64,000 nt of DNA from Candidula unifasciata (GCA_905116865.2 CAJHNH020007712.1:310001-374000), one strand, 5' to 3'; positions 47,285 through 58,474 are shown, numbered from the stretch's first letter. Program-made: numbers and translations. Notes: generated from the sequence alone by a model not told the origin.

Positions 47285-47515
47285 CATTCTTCTTATAGTG
47301 AGCATTGCTTGCCCCGGTTCGATGTTGGCTTACCAGCCTTCTTGTAGCGAACACTGATCACCCAAGTTCGATGTTGGCTTACCAGCCTTCTTGTAGCGAA
47401 CACTGATCACCCAAGTTCGGTGCTGGCTTATCAGCTTTATTTTAGTGAGCACTGCTTGCCCCCAGTACGATCTGGGTTTACCAGCCTTCTTGTAGTGAGC
47501 ACTGCTCAGAAAGCC
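47285..47515 (+). repeat. 48-bp minisatellite array (unit 1, first)
   Basis: Unit about 48 bp: CTTCTTGTAGTGAGCACTGC, then TTGCCCCGGTTCGATGTTGG, then TTCACCAG; nearly five units, some reading GAACACTGATCACCCAAGTT. It lies between the right end of one MITE and a reversed MITE end at 47510-47555. Confidence 0.85.
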
Positions 47516-47554
47516 GATGAGATAGGGTCGCCTAAAATTGAAGTACCATATTAA

Positions 47555-47800
47555 GTTTAGAGACAGTCGCTGTGGATCGGAAGGTCGTGGGTTGATTTCC
47601 TGTCGAAGCCGGATTTAAAAAAAAATGACTTTGGCTCCCAGGTCGACCTAGCCTTGAGTAGTGAATGTCGGGTGCAGTCCCGGGAAGTAGGGGCGGCCGG
47701 CGTGATGCTGACCACATCACCCATCTTGTGCCAATAGGTCTATAAAATATAGGTCTAGCTCTATATGCCCTATACGCCTAAAGGCGTGGAAGAGGGTTCT
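47555..47800 (+). repeat. SINE-A copy (unit 1)
   Basis: AAGGTCGTGGGTTGATTTCC head part, CCGGCGTGATGCTGACCACA body and CGTGGAAGAGGGTTCTTTAT tail. An inverted partner lies at 50575-50825. Confidence 0.75.
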
Positions 47801-48019
47801 TTATCAAGTTTAGAATGCAATGCTTTTTGAGCTTCTAATATTAATAAATTATAATAAGTTCTTCAGCAGGACTAGCAAAAATGATCAAACCCGTGGCATG
47901 CTTTCTAAAATACGAAGGGTCCTCAGGTCTTAGCCTATTGTCCACCACCATCGTCATCATCATCAACAATCAGTGGGCCTTTACAGAACGTCGCTCTCGT
48001 AACTGCATGTCTGAAAGCA

Positions 48020-48428
48020 GTGCTCACTACAAGAAGAATGTTGAACCAACATCGAACCGGGGCTAACAGTACTCACTACAAGAAGAATGGTGAACAAACA
48101 TCGAACCGGGACAAGCAATGCTCACTACAAGAAGGCTGGTAAACCAAGATCGAACTGGGGCAAGCAGTGCTCACTACAAAAAGGCTTGTGAGCCAACACC
48201 AAACTTGCATAATCAGTATTCACTACAAGAAGAGTAGTGAACTGGGGCAAGCAGTTCTCACTAAAAAAAGGCTGGTGAACAAACATCGAACTGGGGCAAG
48301 CAGTTCTCACTAAAATAAGGCTGGTAAGCCAACACCGAACTCGGCTGATCAGTGCTCACTACAAGAAGGCTGGTAAGCTAACATCGAACCGAGGCAAGCA
48401 ATGTTCAATACAAGAAGAATGATGTCAA
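48020..48428 (-). repeat. 48-bp minisatellite array (unit 1, reverse)
   Basis: Reverse orientation of the same unit: GCAGTGCTCACTACAAGAAG then GCTGGTAAACCAAGATCGAA. About eight units with size variation. Confidence 0.85.
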
Positions 48429-48434
48429 CGGTAC

Positions 48435-48605
48435 AATTTTTAGACGGTCCCATCTCGTCGGCTTCGAGATTTGGTAGGGAAAATCCCCAGAAAATCCAAT
48501 ATTACAGGGGCGGTTAGGGTTAGTAGTAGTCGTTACTCATTTAACACTCGCACACCCCCTCCCTCCCCATTATATCACTCTGGACTGAACTGATGCACAA
48601 ATTTA
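48435..48605. mobile_element. Palindromic MITE, GGTAC family, one end
   Basis: Starts GGTACAATTTTTAGACGGTC, GTCGGCTTCGAGATTTGG, then GGTTAGGGTTAGTAGTAG and a C-rich run. The other half is missing: the sequence passes into a hAT-like MITE. Confidence 0.6.
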
Positions 48606-48615
48606 TGCTCTAGAC

Positions 48616-48758
48616 CAGTGGGCGGCAAATTGCGGTTCGTGAGCCGCTTGCGGCTCTTTAGCGCCCGGAGTATTGATAGGAAATTTGGCGTTCAAAAAAT
48701 TGTAATCGTCCTTCTGCTGATTTTTGGCTCTTTCGGCTATAAACTTTGCCGACCACTA
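48616..48758. mobile_element. hAT-like MITE, 143 bp
   Basis: Ends CAGTGGGCGGCAAATTGCGG and, reversed, TAGTGGTCGGCAAAGTTT. Flanked by CTCTAGAC and CTTTTGAC, a diverged 8-bp duplication. Duplicated at 57323-57465. Confidence 0.65.
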
Positions 48759-48827
48759 CTTTTGACCATGACGAAAGGTTGCTAAAAGTCGTTCACTATC
48801 TCCCTGTATATTTCTACTAAAAAGGGG

Positions 48828-48862
48828 AGTGTGTGTGTGTGTGTATGTGTGTGTGTGTATGT

Positions 48863-48902
<40 letters not shown>
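48828..48902. repeat. (TG)n(GA)n microsatellite
   Basis: TG runs with TATG interruptions followed by about 20 GA. The partner at 57536-57623 is longer. Confidence 0.9.
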
Positions 48903-49009
48903 AATGAGAGAGGAGGAGGAATGGAACACTCTGTAGTAACTAGACAGATTGCTGAAAACTCGAAGCCACACTGGTAAAGTGAAATAAAGAATCGGCACTG
49001 TCGTCAACT

Positions 49010-49265
49010 ATGGTTACTTAAATTGTATACGACCACATCTCGTCGGCGTGGAGATATGATAGGGAAATTCCCGAACGTCCCATATTCTAAGAGGGTTAGG
49101 GTTAGGCGCTTAATAGTAGTTGCTATTCATTTAACATAAGCCCTCCCCCCCCCCTCCCCCATAGTATGGTATTGCCCATATAAACCCCTAGGGATCCATA
49201 GAAATTCCTTTCGAAATCTCGACGCCGACGTGGTTCGGTCGTATAAAACTAAAGCACCCAGCTGT
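49010..49265. mobile_element. Palindromic MITE, TATACGACC subfamily
   Basis: Left TTGTATACGACCACATCTCG then TCGGCGTGGAGATATG; reversed right TTTTATACGACCGAACCACG then TCGGCGTCGAGATTTCG. The centre has AGGGTTAGGGTTAGG and a C run. The left-arm relative at 46630-46800 lost one end to SINE-F. Duplicated at 57.74-57.97 kb. Confidence 0.7.
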
Positions 49266-49748
49266 GTTCTATCGCAGTGTGCTTTTTAACTACAAGTCAT
49301 TCGGTGTCTTTTTTTTCTATTGTGTTCCTTGTAAAATCTCGAAGCCGACAAGATGTGGTATAAAAAATAAACTACCGTATTTATTGACTACAGCAAAGAA
49401 GTTGGAAGAATTTGTTTTCGTGTAGTTTTGAGTTGCTTTTTTCTGTTTGTTTTGTTTTTATGCCACCAGTGCTACCCTTCAAGAGTGTGGGTGTGTGTTT
49501 TCTTATTACTGCCACCAATGAGTTGGGTTATTCTAACGGCACTCAACATACGTCCACAGGTGCTCAGATTTTCTCCCCCCCCCCCTCAGCTTATATATCA
49601 ACGGCCTGCGATTAATAATGCTAGTCTTATGCTTGTTGAAAACAGTTTTCATCCAGCTGGTGTGATTCTCGTGCCTGGCTGTGCTGGTATTTACTTCAAA
49701 TTCTCTCTATCTTAGCGATGGTGCGGACGCGCTGACCTAAGATCATCC

Positions 49749-49805
<57 letters not shown>

Positions 49806-49900
49806 TCTCTTTGTGTTTGTGTGTGTGAGGGATTTATCAGTTTAAGTGCAGTCTATAGGCTGTCCGTGTGCAGCCGAGTCAGAGCCATCCAGTCTATTAA
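49090..49900. repeat. Inverted-repeat arm, right (unit 1)
   Basis: Reverse complement of 45990-46800, with (CT)n at 49754-49810 replacing (GA)n. A short frame at 49412-49715 is on this arm and is not a gene. Duplicated at 57.80-58.63 kb. Confidence 0.85.
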
Positions 49901-50049
49901 CTCTTTTGCTATGATCATCATCAAGTAGAAAGAAATACCACAATGCAAAATGGGGAAAGTTCTTATAAGTGAATCGGTGCAGCTAACTTCAAACAGTGAT
50001 AAGATCTAACGCAAGTTGCATTACATAACATAACCCTGCACCCATTAGG

Positions 50050-50345
50050 GTCGTGGAGGTGTATAGATGGAAGCACTAGCACATAAAATCCGCCATATTT
50101 CTGTCTTCTGCTTGATGAATGAGTGTAGGAAAACTTAGTCATGTCCATTTCTTGATGTCATCATTTCAGGTTCTTCTTTGTCCTCCTCTTCTTCGACTAC
50201 CCCCAATATTCCTTAAAGAACAGTCTTTGTAATCGAATAGTGTCTCACCACGTGCCCAAACCAAGCTAGCTTGCGGCGTTTCACCTCTGCCAAGAGAGGC
50301 TCTCGATGTCCCGCAAATTTGTATATTGGTTCACCATTCTTCTTA
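50050..50345 (-). mobile_element. LINE 3' end fragment (unit 1, right arm)
   Basis: The minus strand reads GHREPLLAEVKRRKLAWFGH, then VVRHYSITKTVL, a break, EEEDKEEPEMMTSRNG and ASASIYTPPRP. This is the widely seen RT C-terminus xEPLLAxVKRRKLAWFGHVxRHDSLxKTxLQG. One 48-bp-like unit abuts it upstream (50330-50370). Duplicated at 58.79-59.08 kb. Confidence 0.8.
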
Positions 50346-50574
50346 CAGTGAGCACTGCTTTCAGACTTGCAGTTACAAGAGCGACGTTCTGTAAAGAGCC
50401 CGCTGACTGATGATGATGACGACGATGATGGTGGACAAAAGGCTAAGACCTGAGGACCCTTCTTTTTTTTAGAAAGCCTGCCACAGGTTTGATCATTTTT
50501 CTTAGTCCTGCTAAAGAACTTATCATAATTTATCAATATTAGAAGCTCAAAAAGCATTGCATACTAAACTTGAT

Positions 50575-50825
50575 AAAGAACCCTCTTCCACGCCTTCAGG
50601 CGTATAGGGCATATAGGGCTAGACCTATATTTTATAGGCCAATCGGCACAAGATGGGTGATGTGGTCAGCATCACGCCAGCCGCCTCTTCTTCCCGGGAC
50701 TGTACCCGGTACTCACTCAAGGCTGAGTCGACCTGGGAGCCAAGGTAATTCCCCCCAAAAAATCCGGCTCCGCCAGGGAGCGAACCCACGACCTTCCCAT
50801 CCACGGCAACTGCCTCTAAACTTAA
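50575..50825 (-). repeat. SINE-A copy (unit 1, reverse)
   Basis: AGGCCAATCGGCACAAGATG, GTCAGCATCACGCCAGCCGC and a B-box side GGGAGCGAACCCACGACC. Inverted relative to 47555-47800. Confidence 0.75.
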
Positions 50826-50833
50826 TATGGTAC

Positions 50834-51066
50834 TTTAATTTTAGACGACCCTATCTCACCGGCTTGGAAATTTCGTAGGGAATTCCTATGGATTTTCCTT
50901 GACAGTCCCATATAATGAGGAGGGGGGGGGGGGGGGGGAGAGGTGTGCGAGTGTTAAATGAATAACTGCTACTACTAACCCTAACCGCCCCCTGTAATAT
51001 TGGATTTTCTAGGGATTTCTCTACCAAATCTCGAAGCCGACGAGGTGGGGCCGTCTAAAAATGTAC
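50834..51066. mobile_element. Palindromic MITE, GGTAC family (unit 1, third)
   Basis: Left end GGTACTTTAATTTTAGACGA, right end reading CCGTCTAAAAATGTACC. Both ends carry GGTAC, which may mark the true termini. The centre has 18 G and CTAACCCTAACCG. Confidence 0.75.
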
Positions 51067-51071
51067 CGTTG

Positions 51072-51600
51072 ATATCATTCTTCTTGTAGTGAGCATTGCT
51101 TGCCCTAGTTCGATGTTGGTTCACCAGTCTTCTTATAGTGAACACTAATCACCCAAGTTCGGTGTTGGCTCACCAGCCATCTTGTAGTGAGCACTGCTTG
51201 CCCCGGTTCGATGTTGGTTCACTAGTCTTCTTGTAGTGAGCACTGCTTGCCCTGGTTCGATATTGGTTTACCAGGCTTCTTAAGTGAGCACTGCTTGTCC
51301 CGGTTTGATGTTGGTTCACCAGTCTTCTTATAGTGAACACTAATCACCCAAGTTCGGTGTTGGCTCACCAGCCTTCTTGTAGCGAACACTGATCACCCAA
51401 GTTCGATGTTGGCTCACCAGCCTTCTTGTAGTGAACACTGATCACCCAAGTTCGGTGTTGGCTCACCAGCCTTCAGGTTTTGAGCACTGCTCGCCCCAGT
51501 TCCTTGTTCGTTCAGCAGTCTTCTTGTAGTGAGCACTGCTTTCCCTAGCTCAGTGCTGGTTAACCAGTCTTCTTGTAGTGAGCACTGCTCGCCCTCCTCC
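51072..51600 (+). repeat. 48-bp minisatellite array (unit 1, long)
   Basis: Eleven units by eye, mixing the TGCCCCGGTTCGATGTTGG and TCACCCAAGTTCGGTGTTGG variants. The partner in unit 2 (59815-60302) is shorter by about one unit and rearranged. Confidence 0.9.
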
Positions 51601-51854
51601 CCCAACCCAGTGTAATTTTTGTTTTGTTTTGTCAATGCGTGTAAATGGTTGCATTGTTTCGTAGTACTGTGTTGATTTGAACTATTTTACGCACACACTT
51701 TTACAGTATGTCGTTCTCACGACCGTGTATAGTTGCAAACTGTCGTGGTCGTTCTTTTCACGGCCTACTGGAGAAAAAAAAACACCCCACCCCCCCCCCT
51801 CCCTCCCCACCCCGGATCCGTCACCTGTTTCCCTTTCAGTAAACGAATGTTCCT

Positions 51855-52148
51855 CTTTTTTCTTCTCTTCTTCGCGTTCCCCAGCTGTAAGTAAACTCTG
51901 GCAGAAAGTTCTGGCTGTTCATCCACTTCTGGAGTGCAGTCCTAACCCAAACCCTTAGTGTTGCGTGTGCATCCGTTTTACAGATATGACTGTATGCAGA
52001 CTGCTGGCTTCTTGCCTCTCAGAAAGATTCACTCCGACTCGCTGAAAGCTCCCGATTAGTCAACTCTTACGACATGCTTTTGGGTAGGCAGTGGGTCTAT
52101 TCTTGATTTTCCTATAATAGGACCCAGGAACCCACACGGGGAACTAAT
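51855..52148 (-). repeat. SINE-B copy (unit 1)
   Basis: Minus sense, TTCTCTTCTTCGCGTTCCCC at the tail end; TAGTCAACTCTTACGACATGC and GGACCCAGGAACCCACACGG are diagnostic. Confidence 0.75.
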
Positions 52149-52384
52149 GTTCATGTTGTCTATTCCTGTGTGCAGGATCAATTGACCGGAACCGATCCGC
52201 CTTTAATGAAGCAGGTTTTCCAGTGTAGAGGCTGTGACGTATATCCTTCTTCTTCATCGTTCGCCTAAGTAACGTTATTGTATTGTGCTTTTTACAGTAT
52301 CGCTGCTATATTATCGTCGTTGGGTCGACACATCCGACTTCATCGGGCATTTGTTCTCAGCGTTAGCCTTGCCGGCGTGGGAAA

Positions 52385-52860
52385 TCATCACCATCATTAG
52401 TTTTCAGTTTCCACTTCTGCCGTTACGTGTTGTGGGAAGAAACAGTTTGCGATCCATTGCATGATGGACAGCATTGGCTACTGTCATTCCGTGTCGATGT
52501 AGAACCTCTTTAATGTCATCATTCCATATTCTCCTAAGACGGCCTCTTGCTTTGACTTCAGATCCTTTCATGTGTAGCGCCTGCGTTGTTAGCTGTTCTC
52601 GCTGCATTCTTACTAAATGACCAAACCTTTCCATCTTCTGTTTCTCAATGAATTTGCTGCATGGAATTGTTCCTACAGTCTGTCTGATAATATAATTTCT
52701 AACTTTGTCTCGGATGGTTAAGTTTGCGGCTTTTCTCAGGCATCTTATTTCACAGGTGTTAATTTTAAGTAGGTCAGTCTTTGATAATGTCCAAGTCTGG
52801 CACTGGTTCCACAGTGTTGGTATAAATATACTGTTTATTGTCTGTTTCTTGGCGCTCATA
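52385..52860 (-). mobile_element. LINE RT C-terminal fragment (unit 1)
   Basis: A 151-codon open frame starts in SAKKQTINSIFIPTLWNQCQ, then TWTLSKTDLLKIN, MRCLRR-like IRCLRKAANLTIRDKVRN, SKFIEKQKMERFGHLVRMQ, GRLRRIWNDDIKEVLHRHGM and NGRSGN, ending in an ATGATGGTGATGAT tail. A 5'-truncated element of the RTE/L2-like type; still open in unit 1, broken in unit 2. Confidence 0.85.
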
Positions 52861-53114
52861 CTTATGTTTGGATGGGTGTGGGAAATGACGTAATTTTATT
52901 TATGTGGTCTTTTTGTCCCTTTATCTACTGGTGTTGCCCCCTGTAGAACCCAACCAGGACATCTGCGTGTAGACTGGGGGGGGGGGGGCGTGTGCAAACA
53001 CCCACCCCTTCCCCAGTTATGATAAAGTCTACTTTTTTTCTGTGGTAACACTTGTTCTGATAGTTGCAATTTAGAACATAAACTAATAAATATATCAGAG
53101 ACAAAATATACAAA

Positions 53115-53390
53115 TTTGCGTGACATCGGGAGCCTCTCTTGGCAGAGGTGAAACGTCGCAAGCTAGCTTGGTTTGTGCACGTGGTGAGACATGATTCGAT
53201 TGCAAAGACTGTACTTCAAGGAACATTGGGGGTAGTCGAAGAAGAGGAGGGCAAAGAAGAACCTGAAATGATAACATCAAGAAATAGAAATGACTAAGTG
53301 TTCCTACACTCATTCATCAAACAGAAGACAGAAATATGGCGGATTCTTTGTGCTAATGCTTCCACCTATACACCCCCACGACCCCAATGG
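53115..53390 (+). mobile_element. LINE 3' end fragment (unit 2, left arm)
   Basis: Copy of 44390-44670, with GGAGCCTCTCTTGGCAGAGG and GGTTTGTGCACGTGGTGAGA. Slightly better preserved. Confidence 0.65.
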
Positions 53391-53464
53391 GTCCAGGGTT
53401 ATGGTATGTTATGTAATGCAACTTGCGTTAGATCTTATCACTGTTTGAAGTTAGCTGCACCGAT

Positions 53465-53920
53465 TCAGTTATATTAACTTTCCCAATTTTGCATGGTGGT
53501 ATTTCTTTCTACTTGATGATGATCATAGTTTGTTTTCTTATAATTTAAACACATGCATTGTTGCTCAAAGTGAGCTATTACTGCATCCACTAACACTAAA
53601 GATCCTGTTCATTATCGGCAATCAATTCTATATTATTTGTATATCCTTTATTGTTGATGTTATATTTTGCTAGGACAACTCTGTTCTTTTTAAGTCTCAT
53701 AAAATGTTCACTGAATAGGGGGGGAAAAGGATCCAGAGACGATACATTCCCTTGCTACACACCTCTCTTGACCGGCTGACCTACTTATCGATTTGTGTTG
53801 TAACATCTTGTTTTACAAGCAATATACACATTTGAACAGATGCTGTTACCAGCTAGATTATCACCCGTTTGAATATACAGTTACAGATTATGGAAATAAT
53901 TCGTAACCTTCCATTTGATA
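53465..53920 (-). mobile_element. LINE reverse-transcriptase fragment (unit 2)
   Basis: Copy of 44740-45200 by duplication of the unit; carries its own small deletions near 53530 and 53640. Confidence 0.6.
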
Positions 53921-54721
53921 AATATCAATAATAAATTATTTGAATCCTTGAAATCTTAAACAAAACGGACTGCTGTGAGTAGACAGCTGAAATAGAGAAA
54001 AGTAACGAACAAATAATCAGGAGAATGGAGCCACGAGCTCTTGAGATTCATTGCTATATATTTCACCCGCGTCCTTTCGTGGCTCTGGCCAGATTTCATT
54101 TTCCATCTGTTGACGCCAAAAAACCCTACAGTAAAATAAAAACGGGAAGAGAACGAAACAGTTGACCCTTGCGCAACACCGATGACAGATCAGTAGCACC
54201 ATTTGCATCACTGCTCTTCAACGAAGAGGGACCAGCTGAAAGAGCAAGTTATAGCTGAGTATGGCATAGGGTGATATCCGGCAGATCTGCAGTCTTACTG
54301 ACATCAAACTCTGTGAGAAATGGATACCCGTCCCTCCAAAGCTAAATTGCACTTTCTCCTGCATAGCTGCGCACAGTAGGAATTGCTAAGAGCATAATCC
54401 GACTATTGTCAATGCACTTATCAATTACAAGTCAGATCTGCTGACCTACACGGACAGGCCCGTTGTGTGATGCCACAGAAGTGCATGGGAATTCATATCT
54501 GGAGAAGGCGTTGAATACCCCAAGATGCCAGCGGTGCCTTCTCTATGGCGTCTTGGAGCATGACAATAATAATAATAGCGATGAAACACGCATTCGTCTG
54601 GCTGAAATTTCATGACTATTCTCACATGTAGGGACTCGGTGATTCCTTGAACATAGGTGATATATGACGAGTCAAGTCAGGCTTCATGAGCCACTGCAAA
54701 GGCGGGAGTTGCTGGTAGCGA

Positions 54722-54813
54722 GAGAGTTAATAGACTGGATGGCTCTGACTCGGCTGCACACGGATAGACTATGGACTGCACTTAAACTGATAAATCCTTT
54801 ACACACAAGAGAG

Positions 54814-54888
<75 letters not shown>

Positions 54889-55520
54889 TTTAGGTCAGCG
54901 CGTCCGCACCATTGCTAAGATAGAGAGAATGTTGAGTAAAGACCAGCACAGCCAGGCACGAGAGGCACACCAGCTGGATGAAAACTGTTTTCAACAAGCA
55001 TAAGACTAGCATTATCGCAGGCCGTTAATATATAAGCTGAGGGGGGGGGGGAATCTGAGCACCTGTGGACGTATGTTGAGTGCCGTTAGAATAACCCAAA
55101 TCATTGGTGGCAGTAATAAGAGAACACACCCCCACACTCTTGAAGGTTAGCACTGGAGGCATAAAAACAAAACAAACAAAAAACAACTCAAAATTATACG
55201 AAAACGAATTCTTCCAACTTCTTTGCTGTAGTCAATAAACACGGTAGTTTATTTTTTATACCACATCTTGTCGGCTACGTGATTTCACAAGGAACACAAT
55301 AGAAAAAAAAATGCACTTGCAGTTAAAAAGCACACTGCGATAGAACACAGCTCTGTACTTTAATTTTATACGACCGCTTTACGTCGGCTTCGAGATTTCG
55401 AAGGGAATATCTATGGATCCCTAGGGGTTTCTATGGGCAATACCATATTATGGGGGGGGGGGAAGGCTAATGTTAAATGAATAGCGACTACTACTAAGCG
55501 CCTAACCCTAACCCTCTCAT
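54722..55520. repeat. Inverted-repeat arm, left (unit 2)
   Basis: Copy of 45990-46800, with (GA)n at 54817-54885. Its reverse partner is 57.80-58.63 kb. Confidence 0.85.
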
Positions 55521-55527
55521 ACTATGG

Positions 55528-55753
55528 GACGCCCGGCTCGCTAAAGCAGTTGGCTAAACCGGATTGCGCGGTGACCGGGTGACGAACTCCTTGTGGTCCG
55601 GATTCAAGCCCGGGAGTAGGCAGAAAAGCCACATTTCTCCCAGATTTACGGTATTTATCAAGGAATCAAGGCTAAAGGGTTGCGATATCCATATACCGAG
55701 CCTTAGGGTTAACAACTCATGGCTTCTGGATACTAAAAAAAAAAAAAAAAAAC
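55528..55753 (+). repeat. tRNA-derived SINE-F with poly-A tail (unit 2)
   Basis: Copy of 46805-47031; here the B box reads GGATTCAAGCCCGGG, closer to the GGTTCAAxxCC consensus. Confidence 0.8.
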
Positions 55754-55767
55754 ACACCAAATATGGT

Positions 55768-56022
55768 ACTTTAATTTTAGACGACCCCATCTCATCGGCT
55801 TCGAGATTTCTTAGGGTGTAGGGAATTCCTACGGGTTTTCCTGGACAGTCCCATATAATAAGGGAGGGGATTGGGGGGGGGGGGGGGGGAAGGAAGGGTT
55901 GTGCGTGTTAAATGAATAACCACTACTGCTAACCCTAACCCCCCCCTGTAATATTGGATTTTCTGGGGATTTCCCTACCAATTCTCGAAGCCGACGAGAT
56001 GGGGCCGTCTAAAAATGTAACG
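55768..56022. mobile_element. Palindromic MITE, GGTAC family (unit 2)
   Basis: Copy of 47034-47275 with an intact GGTAC at its left (ATATGGTACTTTAATTTTAG) and about 16 G in the centre. Confidence 0.75.
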
Positions 56023-56029
56023 TTGATAT

Positions 56030-56158
56030 CATTCTTCTTGTAGTGAGCATTGCTTGCCCCAGTTCGGTGCTGGCTTATCAGCTTTATTTTAGTGAGCACT
56101 GCTTGCCCCCAGTACGATCTGGGTTTACCAGCCTTCTTGTAGTGAGCACTGCTTGGAA
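56030..56158 (+). repeat. 48-bp minisatellite array (unit 2, first)
   Basis: About two and a half units, against nearly five in unit 1. Array contraction or expansion after duplication. Confidence 0.85.
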
Positions 56159-56224
56159 AGCCGATGAGATAGGGTCGTCTAAAATTGAAGTACCATATTA
56201 AGTTTAGAGACAGTCGCTGTGGAT

Positions 56225-56425
56225 CGGAAAAAAAAAAATTGACTTTGGCTCCCAGGTCGACCTAGCCTTGAGTAGTGAGTACCGGGTGCAGTCCCGGGAA
56301 GTAGGGGCGGCCGGCGTGATGCTGACCACATCACCCATCTTGTGCCGATAGGTCTTTAAAATATAGGTCTAGCCCTATATGCCCTATACGCTTAAAGGCG
56401 TGGAAGAGGGTTCTTTATCAAGTTT
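56225..56425 (+). repeat. SINE-A copy (unit 2)
   Basis: Partner of 47555-47800 but lacking about 35 bp that include the B box; an A run is found in their place. Confidence 0.7.
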
Positions 56426-56609
56426 AGAATGCAATGCTTTTTGAGCTTCTAATATTAATAAATTATAATAAGTTCTTCAGCAGGACTAGCAAAAATGATC
56501 AAACCCGTGGCAGGCTTTCTAAAATAAGAAGGGTCCTCAGGTCTTAGCCACCACCATCGTCATCATCATCAACAATCAGCGGGCCTTTACAGAACGTCGC
56601 TCTCGTAAC

Positions 56610-57132
56610 TGTAAGTCTGAAAGCAGTGCTCAGTACGAGAAGAATGTTGAACCAACATCGAACCGGGGCTAACAGTGCTCACTACAAGAAGAATGGTGAA
56701 CAAACATCGAACCGGGACAAGCAATGCTCACTACAAAAAGGCTGGTAAACCAAGATCGAACTGGGGCAAGCAGTGCTCACTACAAAAAGGCTTGTGAGCC
56801 AACACCAAACTTGCATGATCAGTATTCACTACAAGAAGAGTAGTGAACTGGGGCAAGCAGTGCTCACTACAAGAAGGCTGGTGAACTAACATCGAACTGG
56901 GGCAAGCAGTTCTTACTAAAATAAGGCTGGTAAGCCAACACCGAACTCGGCTGATCAGTGCTCACTACAAGAAGGCTGGTAAGCCAACATCGAACCGGGG
57001 CAAGCAATGCTCAATACATTAAGGCTGGTGAACCAACATCGAACCGGGGCAAGCAATGCTCACTACAAGAAGGCTGGTGAACCAACATCGAACTGGGGCA
57101 AGCAATGCTCACTACAAGAAAAATGATGTCAA
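56610..57132 (-). repeat. 48-bp minisatellite array (unit 2, reverse)
   Basis: Partner of 48020-48428 with about two more units near 57000-57110. Confidence 0.85.
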
Positions 57133-57322
57133 CGGTACATTTTTAGACGGCCCCATCTCGTCGGCTCGAGATTTGGTAGGGAAAATCCCCAGAAAATCCA
57201 ATATTACAGGGGCGGTTAGGGTTAGTAGTAGTCGTTACTAATTTAACACTCGCACACCCCCCTTCCCCCCACCACATTATATCACTATGGACTGAACTAA
57301 TGCACAAATTTATGCTCTAGAC

Positions 57323-57465
57323 CAGTGGGCGGCAAATTGCGGTTCGTGAGGCGCTTGCGGCTCTTTAGCGCCCGGAGTATTGATAGGAAATTTGGCGTTC
57401 AAAAAATTGTAATCGTCCTTCTGCTGATTTTTGGCTCTTTCGGCTATAAACTTTGCCGACCACTA
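57323..57465. mobile_element. hAT-like MITE (unit 2)
   Basis: Copy of 48616-48758 by duplication of the unit, nearly identical. Confidence 0.6.
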
Positions 57466-57570
57466 CTATTGACCATGACGAAAGGTTGCTAAAAGTCGTT
57501 CACTGTCTCCCTGCATATTTGTACTAAAAAGGGGAGTGTGTGTGTGTGTGTGTGTGTATGTGTGTGTGTA

Positions 57571-57626
<56 letters not shown>

Positions 57627-57799
57627 ATGAGAGAGGAGGAGGAATGGAACACTCTGTAGTAACTAGACAGATTGCTGAAAACTGGAAGCCACACTGGTAA
57701 AGTGAAATAAAGAATCGGCACTGTCGTCAACTATGGTTACTTAAATTGTATACGACCACATCTCGTCGGCGTGGAGATATGATAGGGAAATTCCCGAAC

Positions 57800-58474
57800 G
57801 TCCCATATTCTAAGAGGGTTAGGGTATAGGCGCTTAATAGTAGTTGCTATTCATTTAACATTAGCCCTCCCCCCCTCCCCCATAGTATGGTATTGCCCAT
57901 ATAAACCCCTAGGGATCCATAGAAATTCCTTTCGAAATCTCGAAGCCGACGTGGTGCGGTCGTATAAAACTAAAGCACCCAGCTGTGTTCTATCGCAGTG
58001 TGCTTTTTAACTACAAGTCATTCGGTGTCTTTTTTTCTATTGTGTTCCTTGTAAAATCTCGAAGCCGACAAGATGTGGTATAAAAAATAAACTACCGTAT
58101 TTATTGACTACAGCAAAGAAGTTGGAAGAATTTGTTTTCGTGTAGTTTTGAGTTGCTTTTTTCTGTTTGTTTTGTTTTTATGCCACCAGTGCTATCCTTC
58201 AAGAGTGTGGGGGATGTGTTTTCTTATTACTGCCACCAATGAGTTGGATTATTCTAACGGCACTCAACATACGTCCACAGGTGCTCAGATTTCTCTCCCC
58301 CCCCCCCCCCTCAGCTTATATATTAACGGCCTGCGATTAATAATGCTAGTCTTATGCTTGTTGAAAACAGTTTTCATCCAGCTGGTGTGCTTCTCGTGCC
58401 TGGCTGTGCTGGTATTTACTTCAAATTCTCTCTATCTTAGCAATGGTGCGGACGCGCTGACCTAAGATCATCTC

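Larger units (their letters stand above)
44266..52977. repeat. 8.7-kb tandem unit, copy 1
   Basis: Runs from CGTGTGCAAACACCCACCCC to GACATCTGCGTGTAGACTGG. The same sequence repeats in order at 52988-61680, with offset 8,722 bp at the left end, about 8,723 bp at 46.8 kb and about 8,703 bp at the right end. The copies differ by scattered substitutions, small indels and array length. Contents are listed separately. Confidence 0.95.

Noticed and set aside
49412..49715. Hydrophobic frame beginning with MSCFFLFVLFLCHQC-type sequence
   Set aside because: Found on both arms of the inverted repeat in both orientations, broken differently in each copy, and running into a poly-C run; no support as a membrane protein.
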